Source: JBFJVZ01 sp041623895 (GTDB lineage Bacteria > Planctomycetota > Planctomycetia > Pirellulales > Pirellulaceae). Taken from it: a stretch of 14,423 nt of DNA. Below, piece by piece: positions 8,175-14,423 of the stretch. The translations under genes were made by a program, and so were the position numbers. The stretch lies in NCBI GenBank assembly GCA_041623895.1, contig JBFJVZ010000178.1, forward strand, positions 1 to 14,423. Direction: 5' to 3'. The notes beneath the pieces were generated by a model, which saw only the letters and a program-made list of their open reading frames with translations, was not told the DNA's origin and ran no database searches. Position 1 is the first letter of the stretch. Each line of letters begins with the position of its first letter.

Positions 8175-10319
8175 ATGAATTCTCCTGCTGACGAACCAAA
8201 TCTCTTCGAAGATTTGGATTTGCCCCCCGCGGACCCCAATCTCCCGGCTACCGATTTGGGAGCTCAGGCTACTGATCTGGGCGCTCAGACTATTGATCTC
8301 GGCGCTCAGGTCACTGATCTCGGCGCACAGACTACTGATCTCGGCGCAGAGGCCACCCCGTCAAAGCTGCCCGCCACGGCAGCCGGCGTACCGCTCGCCG
8401 ACTCCAAGCTCGCTGCCGATGCAGGCCAAGCCAACGAAGCTGGCATCCCGGACTTGCCCGATCCTCACGCCGATCACGAAGTCAACTCGTTTCACTTGAT
8501 CGCCAGCACTTCCGTCTCGGTCGTCGTGCACACCTTGATCATCTTGCTGTTGGCAATTGTCACGGTCGACGTTCAGAACTCGGAAGACTTTGACATCATT
8601 GCCTTGCCGCCACGCCCGGTCGACGATGATCCACCGGTCGAGGTCGAACTGGAACCGGAAATCGAAGTGGTTCCGCCGGAGAATGTGTCGTTGTTCACGG
8701 CCGCGCCGGCCGCAGCCAGTTCGGCGGCATCGGCGATTGGCGGAACACCGGTGTTGGACAAGGCGCTGGTGGCCAAGGCCGACATGTCAAACTTGCAAAT
8801 TGGCGCGCCCACCATCGGCATCCCAAGTTCGATGACTCTGATCGAAGGCATCCCCGATGGCGAAGTTAAAGGGGAGGCGCGGGACATCGTCGACAATTAT
8901 CAGCAAGCGCTCGATCGGCTTGCGCAAGAATTGCTGTGGATGCTGGACGAAGGCCCCGTGTTGGCGGTGTGGTGCTTCGATCAATCCAAGAGCATGAAAG
9001 ACGACCAAAAAGAAATTCGCGATCGCATCGACACCGTTTACGTGCAATTAGGTTTGGACGGACGTTCCAAGAATAACGCACTGCAGACGGCCGTCACCAG
9101 TTACGGCCAAGGTTTCATCGATCATACCCAGCACAAACCAACACCGAACCTGGACCAAATTCGTGCCGCTATCGATGCCGTGCCGGTTGACGATTCGGGC
9201 ATGGAGATGATGTGCAGTGCGGTCGGACGAGCAGTCAATACGTATCGAGACCTCGCCCGCCGCGGTCGACAGATGGCATTGATCTTGGTGACCGACGAGA
9301 GTGGCGAACAACCCAACAACCTTACCTATCTGGAGGACGCAATCTCGGTCGCACAGGCAGCCAGGTGCAAAATCTATGTGTTGGGCCGCGAATCGGTCTT
9401 TGGTTATCCTTACGCCTTCATTCGCTGGCGTCATCCGCAAACCAATCGCGTGCACTGGCTCAGGATCGACCGAGGCCCCGAGACCGGTTTCCCGGAACAA
9501 TTGCAAACCAATGGATTCCGCCGTCGACACGATGCCTTCAGTAGCGGCTTTGGCCCCTATGAACAAACCCGCATGGCTCGTGAAACCAATGCGATCTTCT
9601 TTATGTTGCCATCGGTGGAGTCGAACCTGGTTCACTCCACAAAAATCCGCTACGACATGGAAGCTTTGCGGCCCTACCGCCCAGACCTGCGAGCGCGAAG
9701 CGAAGTCTTTGCCGATCGTGACGAGTTTCCGCTGCGGACGCTGATCTGGAAAGTCATTCAGGATTTGAATCCCTATCACCAGGAATCCAAAAAGGTCCTG
9801 GAAATGCGGATGGAGTTTTCGCTGAAGCCTCAGGAATTCGTGCAGCAGGCTCGCCAAGAACAAGCGAAAGCGAAACTTCATTTGCAATACATGGGACAGG
9901 CGGAACAAGCTTTGCTCTCAGGCCAAAAACTGCGCGAGCAAGAAGCCGATCCACGCTGGCAAGCCAATTACGATTTGATTCTCGCTCAACTGGTTGCTTA
10001 TCAGGCCAGAATCTACGAGTACGGTGTCGCTTTGGACGCGTTCATTGCCAATCCCAAGACCGCACCACCGACCAAGGGCAACGCCATCTTAAGGCATTGG
10101 GACATTCGCACGGTAAAAACCATTCGCACCGAAGAAGCCAAGCCGTACATCGATCGCGCCAGCAGCATGTTCGCCGAAATCAAGCGGGAGCACCCCGGTT
10201 CGCCCTGGGCCGCACGTGCCCAATGGGAACTCAATCGCGGCTTCGGCGTCGACCTGGGTCCCGATTACGATCTGCCATACAAGAGCGTGCCCAACCCCAT
10301 ACCGCCACCGAAGCTGTAG
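8175..10319 (+). CDS. Membrane-anchored vWA protein with TonB-like helix
   Basis: A 714-residue protein. Order: acidic N-terminus with five ATDLGAQ-type heptads (residues 25-59); one membrane helix at about 108-130 (SVSVVVHTLIILLLAIVTV); an acidic Pro/Glu stretch (DDDPPVEVELEPEIEVVPPE); an Ala-rich linker; a vWA domain (about 262-460) with MIDAS D269-x-S271-x-S273 and D374 in LVTDESGEQ; and a helical, Gln-rich C-terminal third. No clear MIDAS threonine is seen near DDSGMEM. vWA domains bind metal and mediate protein contacts; topology suggests a cytoplasmic tail and an extracytoplasmic vWA domain. I start at ATG 8175 because GAGG (8163-8166) lies 8 bases upstream; the upstream in-frame ATG 8142 lacks such a site. 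The membrane helix has a TonB-like S-x3-H-x6-L-x3-T pattern. Partner genes (TolQ/ExbB-like) are not in the window. Confidence 0.88.
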   Translation: MNSPADEPNLFEDLDLPPADPNLPATDLGAQATDLGAQTIDLGAQVTDLGAQTTDLGAEATPSKLPATAAGVPLADSKLAADAGQANEAGIPDLPDPHADHEVNSFHLIASTSVSVVVHTLIILLLAIVTVDVQNSEDFDIIALPPRPVDDDPPVEVELEPEIEVVPPENVSLFTAAPAAASSAASAIGGTPVLDKALVAKADMSNLQIGAPTIGIPSSMTLIEGIPDGEVKGEARDIVDNYQQALDRLAQELLWMLDEGPVLAVWCFDQSKSMKDDQKEIRDRIDTVYVQLGLDGRSKNNALQTAVTSYGQGFIDHTQHKPTPNLDQIRAAIDAVPVDDSGMEMMCSAVGRAVNTYRDLARRGRQMALILVTDESGEQPNNLTYLEDAISVAQAARCKIYVLGRESVFGYPYAFIRWRHPQTNRVHWLRIDRGPETGFPEQLQTNGFRRRHDAFSSGFGPYEQTRMARETNAIFFMLPSVESNLVHSTKIRYDMEALRPYRPDLRARSEVFADRDEFPLRTLIWKVIQDLNPYHQESKKVLEMRMEFSLKPQEFVQQARQEQAKAKLHLQYMGQAEQALLSGQKLREQEADPRWQANYDLILAQLVAYQARIYEYGVALDAFIANPKTAPPTKGNAILRHWDIRTVKTIRTEEAKPYIDRASSMFAEIKREHPGSPWAARAQWELNRGFGVDLGPDYDLPYKSVPNPIPPPKL
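8247..8351 (+). repeat. Five tandem 21-bp units encoding heptapeptide repeats
   Basis: Five in-frame 21-base units inside the vWA gene encode ATDLGAQ, ATDLGAQ, TIDLGAQ, VTDLGAQ and TTDLGAE. The later units are more alike at the DNA level (GATCTCGGCGC core) than the first one, which suggests stepwise duplication. Unit length is a multiple of three, so copy changes alter only protein length. The repeat lies before the membrane helix, on the predicted cytoplasmic side. Confidence 0.95.
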
Positions 10320-10733
10320 ATCCAGGCTCGGCATCCGGCCGTGCCACCGGGCCCTCGAGCTATTCTCTACGCGTTGAACTTCGCGCTTTGTTTGACCATC
10401 CCTGCTGCCGTGCCGAGAACACGCGCACCGCTGCTGAATTTGCCCAATAGAACACAACTTGGGGCTGTGAGCCATGTTCCGGTTGTTGTGATTGTCGCGG
10501 CTTCTCGCGACTCACGGCTGTCATTGATCTGCAATTGGCCGCGGGTTTTTGGACGTGTCGATTGCGATCTGAACTTGAGTCTATTCCGGGAAAAACGCAA
10601 ATTTAAAAATCGCAAATTTGCTGAGGGAATTCCCTTGCCGTCCGTAAGTATGTCGTAGAGTTCATCGTTGGATCAGGGACATTCATACCCCTAACCAAAG
10701 AACTAAAAAAACGCACGACAAGGCAATAGAACT
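10320..10733. other. Gene-free 414-base stretch with repeats, upstream of pilin gene
   Basis: No convincing gene lies here. Visible structure: a possible nested hairpin, with 10463-10471 pairing with 10511-10519 (nine pairs, two G-U) around GTCGCG/CGCGAC (10494-10499 and 10506-10511); a 9-base direct repeat CGCAAATTT at 10596-10604 and 10611-10619; a 10-base palindrome GCAAATTTGC at 10612-10621; and a 12-base palindrome AGGGAATTCCCT at 10624-10635. The region must hold the end of the vWA transcript and the promoter of the pilin-like gene, but no clean -35/-10 pair or T-tailed terminator was found. Confidence 0.55.
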
Positions 10734-11123
10734 ATGAAAAAAAGTGCTCAAAACCTCTGGAATGACGAAGCTGGTTTCGTCGTTTCCATCGAACTGATTC
10801 TTTTGGCATCGATCGCAGTCGTCGGATTGATTGCTGGAATGTCAGCTGTCCGTGACGCTACGGTCTCCGAGTTGTCGGACGTCGCCGGTGCCGTACAAGA
10901 TATCAACCAATCGTACGTCTACTTTGGCGTCACCGGTCACTCTGCCAGCACGGCAGGCAGCGATTACATCGACGGCTTGGATCACTGCGATCTAGCTGAA
11001 GACGTAGCCGGGCTCGCAGACAACTGCATCACCTTTGACGGTGCCGTCGTCAACGAAACGGATGACACCTCCGCTGTTGCTGCTTCGGCCGTCACCACGC
11101 CAACTGGACCAACTGTACCGTAG
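10734..11123 (+). CDS. Flp-pilin-like protein with long C-terminal region
   Basis: A 129-residue protein with a short polar leader, then DEAGFVVSIELILLASIAVVG, a type IV-b prepilin-like segment with one hydrophobic helix (about 15-37) and VRDATVSELSDVAGAVQDI, the amphipathic continuation seen in Flp-type pilins. If the leader is cut after G14, the acidic residue E20 falls at +6 rather than the usual +5. The mature tail (60-129) is acidic and Ser/Thr/Ala-rich with two Cys (in DHCDLAEDV and DNCITF), giving about twice normal Flp pilin length. Probably an envelope or surface fibre subunit or pseudopilin. AAGG about 10 bases upstream is a modest ribosome site. It is a single-gene unit ended by a strong terminator. 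The role is inferred from N-terminal architecture only. Confidence 0.8.
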   Translation: MKKSAQNLWNDEAGFVVSIELILLASIAVVGLIAGMSAVRDATVSELSDVAGAVQDINQSYVYFGVTGHSASTAGSDYIDGLDHCDLAEDVAGLADNCITFDGAVVNETDDTSAVAASAVTTPTGPTVP

Positions 11124-11152
11124 TCTCTCGTAGACAACCGGATTCAGAATCA

Positions 11153-11188
11153 GAGTCGAACGCCCCCGGCGTTCGGCTCTTTTTTTTT
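11153..11188 (+). terminator. Strong intrinsic terminator after the pilin-like gene
   Basis: GAGTCGAACGCC (11153-11164) pairs with GGCGTTCGGCTC (11168-11179): 12 pairs with one G-T and a 3-base loop. Nine T residues (11180-11188) follow directly. It lies 30 bases past the pilin-like stop on the plus strand and in the gap between convergent genes. On the minus strand no T-run follows the stem, so it is expected to work mainly in the plus direction. Confidence 0.95.
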
Positions 11189-11196
11189 GTGTGTAA

Positions 11197-12654
11197 TCAG
11201 GGGCAAACGACTTCGTCGACGCAAATCAGCTTGCTGCAATGATCAGCACAGTCAAAGTACGCTGTCGCCTGGCCACGCACGCTGGGGTTGGACAAAACAC
11301 AACCGAATAGCGAAGAGAAATACCAGTCGATTTCCATTTGCTGTTGGACGTGAACCGCACAAGGACCCGCGAAGACGGCATAGTGGACGTTTTCTTGCAC
11401 GTGGTTCCGCTCGGCGTCGGCATTTTGGTCCTCGTCCAAGGAAACTGCGATCCTGCCCGGGTCGATCGGGTCCGGGCCGTATAACAGTGCAAAGGCACCG
11501 TTACCGCCACGTTCACCTGATTGACTGGCGACCGCGAAAGTTCCCGCGTCGGAGGGGAAGGCAAACGTATACGGTGGTGAATTGCCCACACCTCCGACGC
11601 TCCGTTGAGTGTCGCCCGCGTAATAAGTCAGCCCGCCGATGTTTCCAGCGCCCTCTTCCAGCACGATGTATCCAACCGTTTCATTGGCACGCGTGACATC
11701 CGAATCTTCGCCCACGTGTTTGCCCGTCCACAGGCCCGTCGTGTCTGCGGCAAAGCGGCGATCTCCCCGGTGGCTCCAAAAAACCGACCAGTCGGGATCG
11801 TTGTAGCTCATCACCTGACCCACGACGACCGGATTTGCGTAGGCATTAACGTAACCCCGGTTTTCTCCAACCCAGCTGTCGTCTTCGTCGGTCACGGTGG
11901 AATTGTAGGTAAACGCTTCCATCGTCACGCCATCATTCGCCATCGTGTAAACGCCTGCTTCGACAATCAAAAAGTAAACATCGTAGCCAGCCATCGGTGC
12001 GTCGTTGTTGACGTTTTGCACGAAGAATTCAAAGCTATTGGCGCCCACATTGCGAATGCGAACGACCATCGGTGGATCCGCGTCCGAGTAGTTGATCGTG
12101 CCCACGACAACCATCGATGTATAGCTGCGAAAACACAGCCTGACGGTTTGCCAGGTGGCCGTACTTGTCTGCACCGTCGCCACAGCATTGGGCCCCGAAC
12201 GCTGACTGCACGCTCCAAGATACTGCGTGTGAAGCTCGGTTCGCGGAGTCACTTCGACCAGCGAGCCGAAGACAATGTCGCCATCGCAACTAGCGTTTTC
12301 GGAGGGCGCATTGCCCGAGTCTCGATTTGCACTCAAGCCAGGCGGATTGCCAAGTACCAGGTTTGCCGCGGCAAAGTCGATGCCGCTGTTTCTGGCCTCC
12401 AAAGTGCTCGGCGATCCACCGGTCGCGCACCTATTTGCTGCAGCCAGCGCGGCTGATTCCAGGGAAGTCACCAGTTGCTGACGTGCCAGGTGAATTCGGC
12501 CGGCTTCGACAGCATACAAAACCAGAGTCAACAAGACGGGAAGCGTCAGGACGATCCATAAGGTAGAAATGCCGTGACGGCCGCTCGCTTGACGCCAACA
12601 TCGACAGGATCGACCGGCAATGCCGGCTCGTTGATGACGATGCTCCCTACTCAT
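11197..12654 (-). CDS. TadG-like protein with repeated ectodomain
   Basis: A 485-residue protein. After a basic, Cys-containing leader, GRHGISTLWIVLTLPVLLTLVLYAVEAGR (about 26-53) is a typical TadG-type prepilin-like helix, followed by the conserved helix HLARQQLVTSLESAALAAANR. The long extracytoplasmic part contains three diverged beta-rich repeats at about 180-250, 275-346 and 372-430, each ending in a similar motif (YDVYFLIVEAG, ETVGYIVLEEG, ENVHYAVFAG). The end is Cys-rich (CADHCSKLICVDEVVC). TadG proteins are minor pseudopilins of Flp/Tad systems; the repeated domain suggests an adhesin-like variant, which is inference. The ATG overlaps the stop of the TadE-like gene by four bases, so the two are translationally coupled. 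Convergent with the pilin-like gene across the terminator. Confidence 0.85.
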   Translation of the reverse strand: MSREHRHQRAGIAGRSCRCWRQASGRHGISTLWIVLTLPVLLTLVLYAVEAGRIHLARQQLVTSLESAALAAANRCATGGSPSTLEARNSGIDFAAANLVLGNPPGLSANRDSGNAPSENASCDGDIVFGSLVEVTPRTELHTQYLGACSQRSGPNAVATVQTSTATWQTVRLCFRSYTSMVVVGTINYSDADPPMVVRIRNVGANSFEFFVQNVNNDAPMAGYDVYFLIVEAGVYTMANDGVTMEAFTYNSTVTDEDDSWVGENRGYVNAYANPVVVGQVMSYNDPDWSVFWSHRGDRRFAADTTGLWTGKHVGEDSDVTRANETVGYIVLEEGAGNIGGLTYYAGDTQRSVGGVGNSPPYTFAFPSDAGTFAVASQSGERGGNGAFALLYGPDPIDPGRIAVSLDEDQNADAERNHVQENVHYAVFAGPCAVHVQQQMEIDWYFSSLFGCVLSNPSVRGQATAYFDCADHCSKLICVDEVVCP

Positions 12655-13610
12655 GGCAGCTCGCCCACCGCTTTCTTGAATTCATCCACAGCCTCCTCGT
12701 AGTTGCCGCTGGCGTATTCAACGAGCCCCTGGTCAAATCTCGCCAGGGCGGCAATCACGTCGGGATGCGTTGACCCCAGTACCGCGATCGCATCTTGGAT
12801 CGCTTGATCTGCCATATCACGCGCCAACTCGACTGTCTGTACGATGATGGCCAGAATATCCTCGTCGCCCCCGCAGCGGCGTTGGGCGTCGACCATTTCT
12901 TTGACCGATTTTTTCATCTTATCGAGCGCCTTTTCCAGATCGTCGTCGGCCAGTTCCTCTTGGGCTTTAACGAGTTCATTGATCGCTTGATTGATATCAC
13001 CTTGAGCATTGGGACACAGGTTGGTGGCGGCCAGCAAATCAATGATGTCCTGGATCAGGTCGGTCGGCTCCGGCTCCGGGTCCGGGTCCGGATCCGGATC
13101 CGGGTTAGGATCTGGTGGATCCTGCGCGAGCGGGAGCGGCAAGCAACGGCAAGTCGTATGCTGCGAGAATTTACCAGCCAAATCGATATGAAATAGTTGC
13201 AATAAGTTGGGAGCGAGTTCGGTATTTTCGACGCAAACCGAAACACACACATAGTCATCGCTCGGGCGAACGGCGACTGGCGATGCGGCCCCAGTGCCGG
13301 CAACAAGAACGTAGGGTGGTGCAGGACCCGAGGTATGTTCCACTCGAATACAAGTTGCACTGATGCCGCGCGCACTCAATACCGCGTTAACCGCATCAGA
13401 AACTTCGCTGGGAACCGTACCTCCAGGCGGCAATGTACTGGCAATCCCAACAGAAGCATCAGCGCCGGCCCGACTCGCGGCCTGAATCACAGCCTGATTC
13501 TTGGACAGCAATCCGAACTCCACGATTGCCAGGATGACAATCATTAGAATCGGCAAGCCGATGATTGTTTCCAAGACAATCGCGCCAGAGCGGTTTCCAG
13601 ATCGATCCAT
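12651..13610 (-). CDS. TadE-like pseudopilin with Pro-Asp linker and TPR-like tail
   Basis: A 319-residue protein. RSGAIVLETIIGLPILMIVILAIVEFG is a TadE-type class III prepilin segment; cutting after G9 places E14 at the canonical +5 position. A globular TadE-like region follows (about 40-158) with clustered Cys (YVCVSVCV, TTCRC). Then comes a linker of alternating Pro-Asp and Pro-Glu (164-183) and an all-helical tail (184-319), whose end (HPDVIAALARFDQGLVEYASGNYEEAVDEFKKA) looks like a TPR unit. Ordinary TadE proteins are about 130-200 residues, so the tail is an addition. The start ATG 13610 has no clear Shine-Dalgarno. Coupled to the TadG-like gene by a 4-base overlap; divergent from a Flp pilin. 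A minor pseudopilin or anchor for a partner protein is inferred. Confidence 0.87.
   Translation of the reverse strand: MDRSGNRSGAIVLETIIGLPILMIVILAIVEFGLLSKNQAVIQAASRAGADASVGIASTLPPGGTVPSEVSDAVNAVLSARGISATCIRVEHTSGPAPPYVLVAGTGAASPVAVRPSDDYVCVSVCVENTELAPNLLQLFHIDLAGKFSQHTTCRCLPLPLAQDPPDPNPDPDPDPDPEPEPTDLIQDIIDLLAATNLCPNAQGDINQAINELVKAQEELADDDLEKALDKMKKSVKEMVDAQRRCGGDEDILAIIVQTVELARDMADQAIQDAIAVLGSTHPDVIAALARFDQGLVEYASGNYEEAVDEFKKAVGELP
13066..13119 (-). repeat. Hexanucleotide repeat encoding the Pro-Asp/Glu linker
   Basis: On the plus strand the units read GGCTCC x2, GGGTCC x2, GGATCC x2, then diverged units GGGTTA, GGATCT and GGTGGA. Read on the minus strand they encode alternating Pro-Glu, Pro-Asp and Pro-Asn. 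Because the unit is six bases, gain or loss changes only linker length, not the frame. The paired arrangement of variants points to recent duplication. Confidence 0.9.
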
Positions 13611-13968
13611 GAATGATCCAAAGTGGCAGCGACATCCTTGAGCTTGAGCCTTGATACGAGACTCTCCACGGAGGGTTTATCGGGGTGAATCCCGCCGCTG
13701 GCGCAATCCCACTCCGGCTGAGCCTGTCGAACGTGCTGGGTAAGGTATGCGGGCAAAAGCGAGATGTTGCCAATACCGCTTCGATTGGGCCAAGCGATAC
13801 ATTCTGAACGAAGCAACGCTGCGAACGCGTTTTCGGGCTTGATCGATGCGGGCAGCATTGGGCTGGCTGCAAAAATGCCGATATCCAAACCGAGAAGGGT
13901 TTTCCCTCGTTTTCATCGCAGCAGGGTTGTTGCAATGAAATCGTCGGCATGAGGCAGAATGAAAACGC
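13611..13968. other. 358-base divergent gap between TadE-like and Flp pilin genes
   Basis: No gene is assigned. It should contain promoters for both divergent pseudopilin units. A minus-strand open frame crosses it (about 13888 down to 13544) and includes an unremarkable protein-like stretch, but it runs 67 bases into the TadE-like gene in another frame, has no recognised domain and no clear ribosome site. Only a small weak hairpin (CGGG/CCCG around 13681-13694) was noted. No clear promoter hexamers could be assigned. Confidence 0.4.
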
Positions 13969-14145
13969 ATGATGAAACGATTTTTAAAATCACTCCACGA
14001 CGACGAAAACGGCACGATATTCGTTGAATATCTCCTGTTGCTAACGATTGTTGGAATCGGAGTTATCGCAGGTCTTGCCGCATTGCGTGGTGCGCTTACC
14101 AGCGAGTTACTCGACTTGGCAAACGCGATTGCGTCCATCAGTTAA
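13969..14145 (+). CDS. Flp-type pilin, 58 residues
   Basis: A short gene with textbook Flp pilin layout. A basic/polar leader (MMKRFLKSLHDDENG) is followed by TIFVEYLLLLTIVGIGVIAG; cutting after G15 gives Glu at +5 and Tyr at +6, the classical Flp Glu-Tyr pair. The single helix continues to LRGALTSELLDLANAIASIS and then stops, so the mature pilin would be 43 residues. Flp pilins polymerise into thin adhesive fibres after cleavage by a TadV/prepilin peptidase, which is not encoded here. Start is ATG 13969 or the next codon 13972; the nearest GAGG (13951-13954) is rather far upstream. The next gene, a second TadE-like gene, begins 81 bases later, so the two may share a transcript. Confidence 0.85.
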   Translation: MMKRFLKSLHDDENGTIFVEYLLLLTIVGIGVIAGLAALRGALTSELLDLANAIASIS

Positions 14146-14214
14146 GGAGTCCCAAGCCACGCAGATCCAATAGCGGCCGCAGGGATGTTGGCGCGCTGCT
14201 CAGCTTGGCCGTTC

Positions 14215-14219
14215 AAGGA
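14215..14219 (+). promoter_or_regulatory. Ribosome binding site of the second TadE-like gene
   Basis: AAGGA ends 7 bases before ATG 14227. This good Shine-Dalgarno decides the start of the truncated TadE-like gene over the second ATG at 14233. Confidence 0.75.
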
Positions 14220-14226
14220 TGCAATA

Positions 14227-14423
14227 ATGGAAATGGTTTCTACAGCGAACAGGAATCGCCGATCACGACTCCGGCCAAAACGACGCCGAGGAGTTGAGGT
14301 GCTGGAATTAATTGTGGTGCTGCCAATCCTATTCCTGACTTTGATCGCCGCGATCCAATTCGCATCTGTGATCGCCGTCGACACGACTCTCAGTCATGCT
14401 TCCACGGAAGCCTCGCGTCTGGC
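14227..14423 (+). CDS. TadE-like pseudopilin, 3' end cut by window
   Basis: The first 65 codons of a gene running off the window edge. A very basic leader (NRNRRSRLRPKRRR) precedes G22, and VEVLELIVVLPILFLTLIAAI follows; cleavage after G22 puts E27 at +5 as in TadE/TadF pseudopilins. The following VDTTLSHASTEASRLA matches the usual TadE continuation, where an Ala-rich helix leads into the globular part. It is a minor pseudopilin expected to work with Flp pilus machinery; its likely partner is the Flp pilin just upstream. It differs in sequence from the TadE-like protein on the opposite strand, so the two are not a recent duplication. Total length and C-terminal architecture cannot be known from here. 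Confidence 0.82.
   Translation, partial: MEMVSTANRNRRSRLRPKRRRGVEVLELIVVLPILFLTLIAAIQFASVIAVDTTLSHASTEASRL

Noticed and set aside
9048..9908. A 286-codon minus-strand open frame inside the vWA gene
   Set aside because: It lies wholly opposite the vWA domain, and its protein has no recognisable motif or upstream ribosome site.
10327..10358. GCTCG/CGAGC inverted repeat just after the vWA stop
   Set aside because: Five pairs around a 22-base loop with no T-run is too weak to call a terminator.
13544..13888. A minus-strand open frame (114 codons) in front of the TadE-like gene
   Set aside because: It overlaps the start of the TadE-like gene in another frame, has no recognised domain, and its codon use is not clearly gene-like. 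Homology search could revive it as a remnant.

Overview
The window looks like a chromosomal segment of a marine-type planctomycete, most likely in the Pirellulaceae (Rhodopirellula and relatives). This is inferred from gene content: a DUF1549/DUF1553 protein paired with a DUF1501 protein and a WD40 protein, an iduronate-2-sulfatase-like sulfatase, Tat-exported hydrolases, a large membrane-anchored vWA protein and scattered Flp/Tad pseudopilin genes. Base composition appears moderately GC-rich. No rRNA, tRNA, CRISPR array, transposase or phage gene was seen.

Left part (1-4386): a perfect 24-bp inverted repeat (30-95) lies beyond the 3' end of a tight minus-strand operon. The operon reads DUF1549/DUF1553 protein (4307-2679), Tat-exported DUF1501 protein (2674-1337), WD40 protein (1340-183). 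The genes are joined by a 4-bp gap and a 4-bp overlap. A 79-bp divergent promoter region separates this operon from a plus-strand sulfatase (4387-5889).

Middle (5890-10733): a minus-strand Tat-exported metallophosphoesterase starts at GTG or TTG and converges on the sulfatase. Divergent from it are a 350-aa protein resembling zinc-dependent phospholipase C, and then a 714-aa vWA protein. The vWA protein has five heptapeptide repeats, one TonB-like membrane helix and a MIDAS-type vWA domain. A 414-bp gene-free stretch with direct and inverted repeats follows.

Right part (10734-14423): a Flp/Tad pseudopilin region. A 129-aa pilin-like protein ends at a strong intrinsic terminator. Facing it is a translationally coupled minus-strand pair: a TadE-like protein carrying a Pro-Asp linker and a helical TPR-like tail, and a TadG-like protein whose ectodomain holds three diverged repeats. 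After a 358-bp gap, a divergent plus-strand set begins with a 58-aa canonical Flp pilin and a second TadE-like gene cut by the window edge. No secretion ATPase, secretin, TadB/C platform or prepilin peptidase is in view, so these proteins either use machinery encoded elsewhere or form a separate surface apparatus.

How the parts may work together: the sulfatase, metallophosphoesterase, DUF1501 and DUF1549/1553 proteins all carry export signals and fit the breakdown of sulfated or other polymers in the cell envelope. The vWA and pseudopilin proteins are envelope or surface structures. No single defined new system can be claimed. The best candidates for novelty are the two diversified pseudopilins (TPR-tailed TadE, triple-repeat TadG) and the vWA protein with a TonB-like membrane segment.
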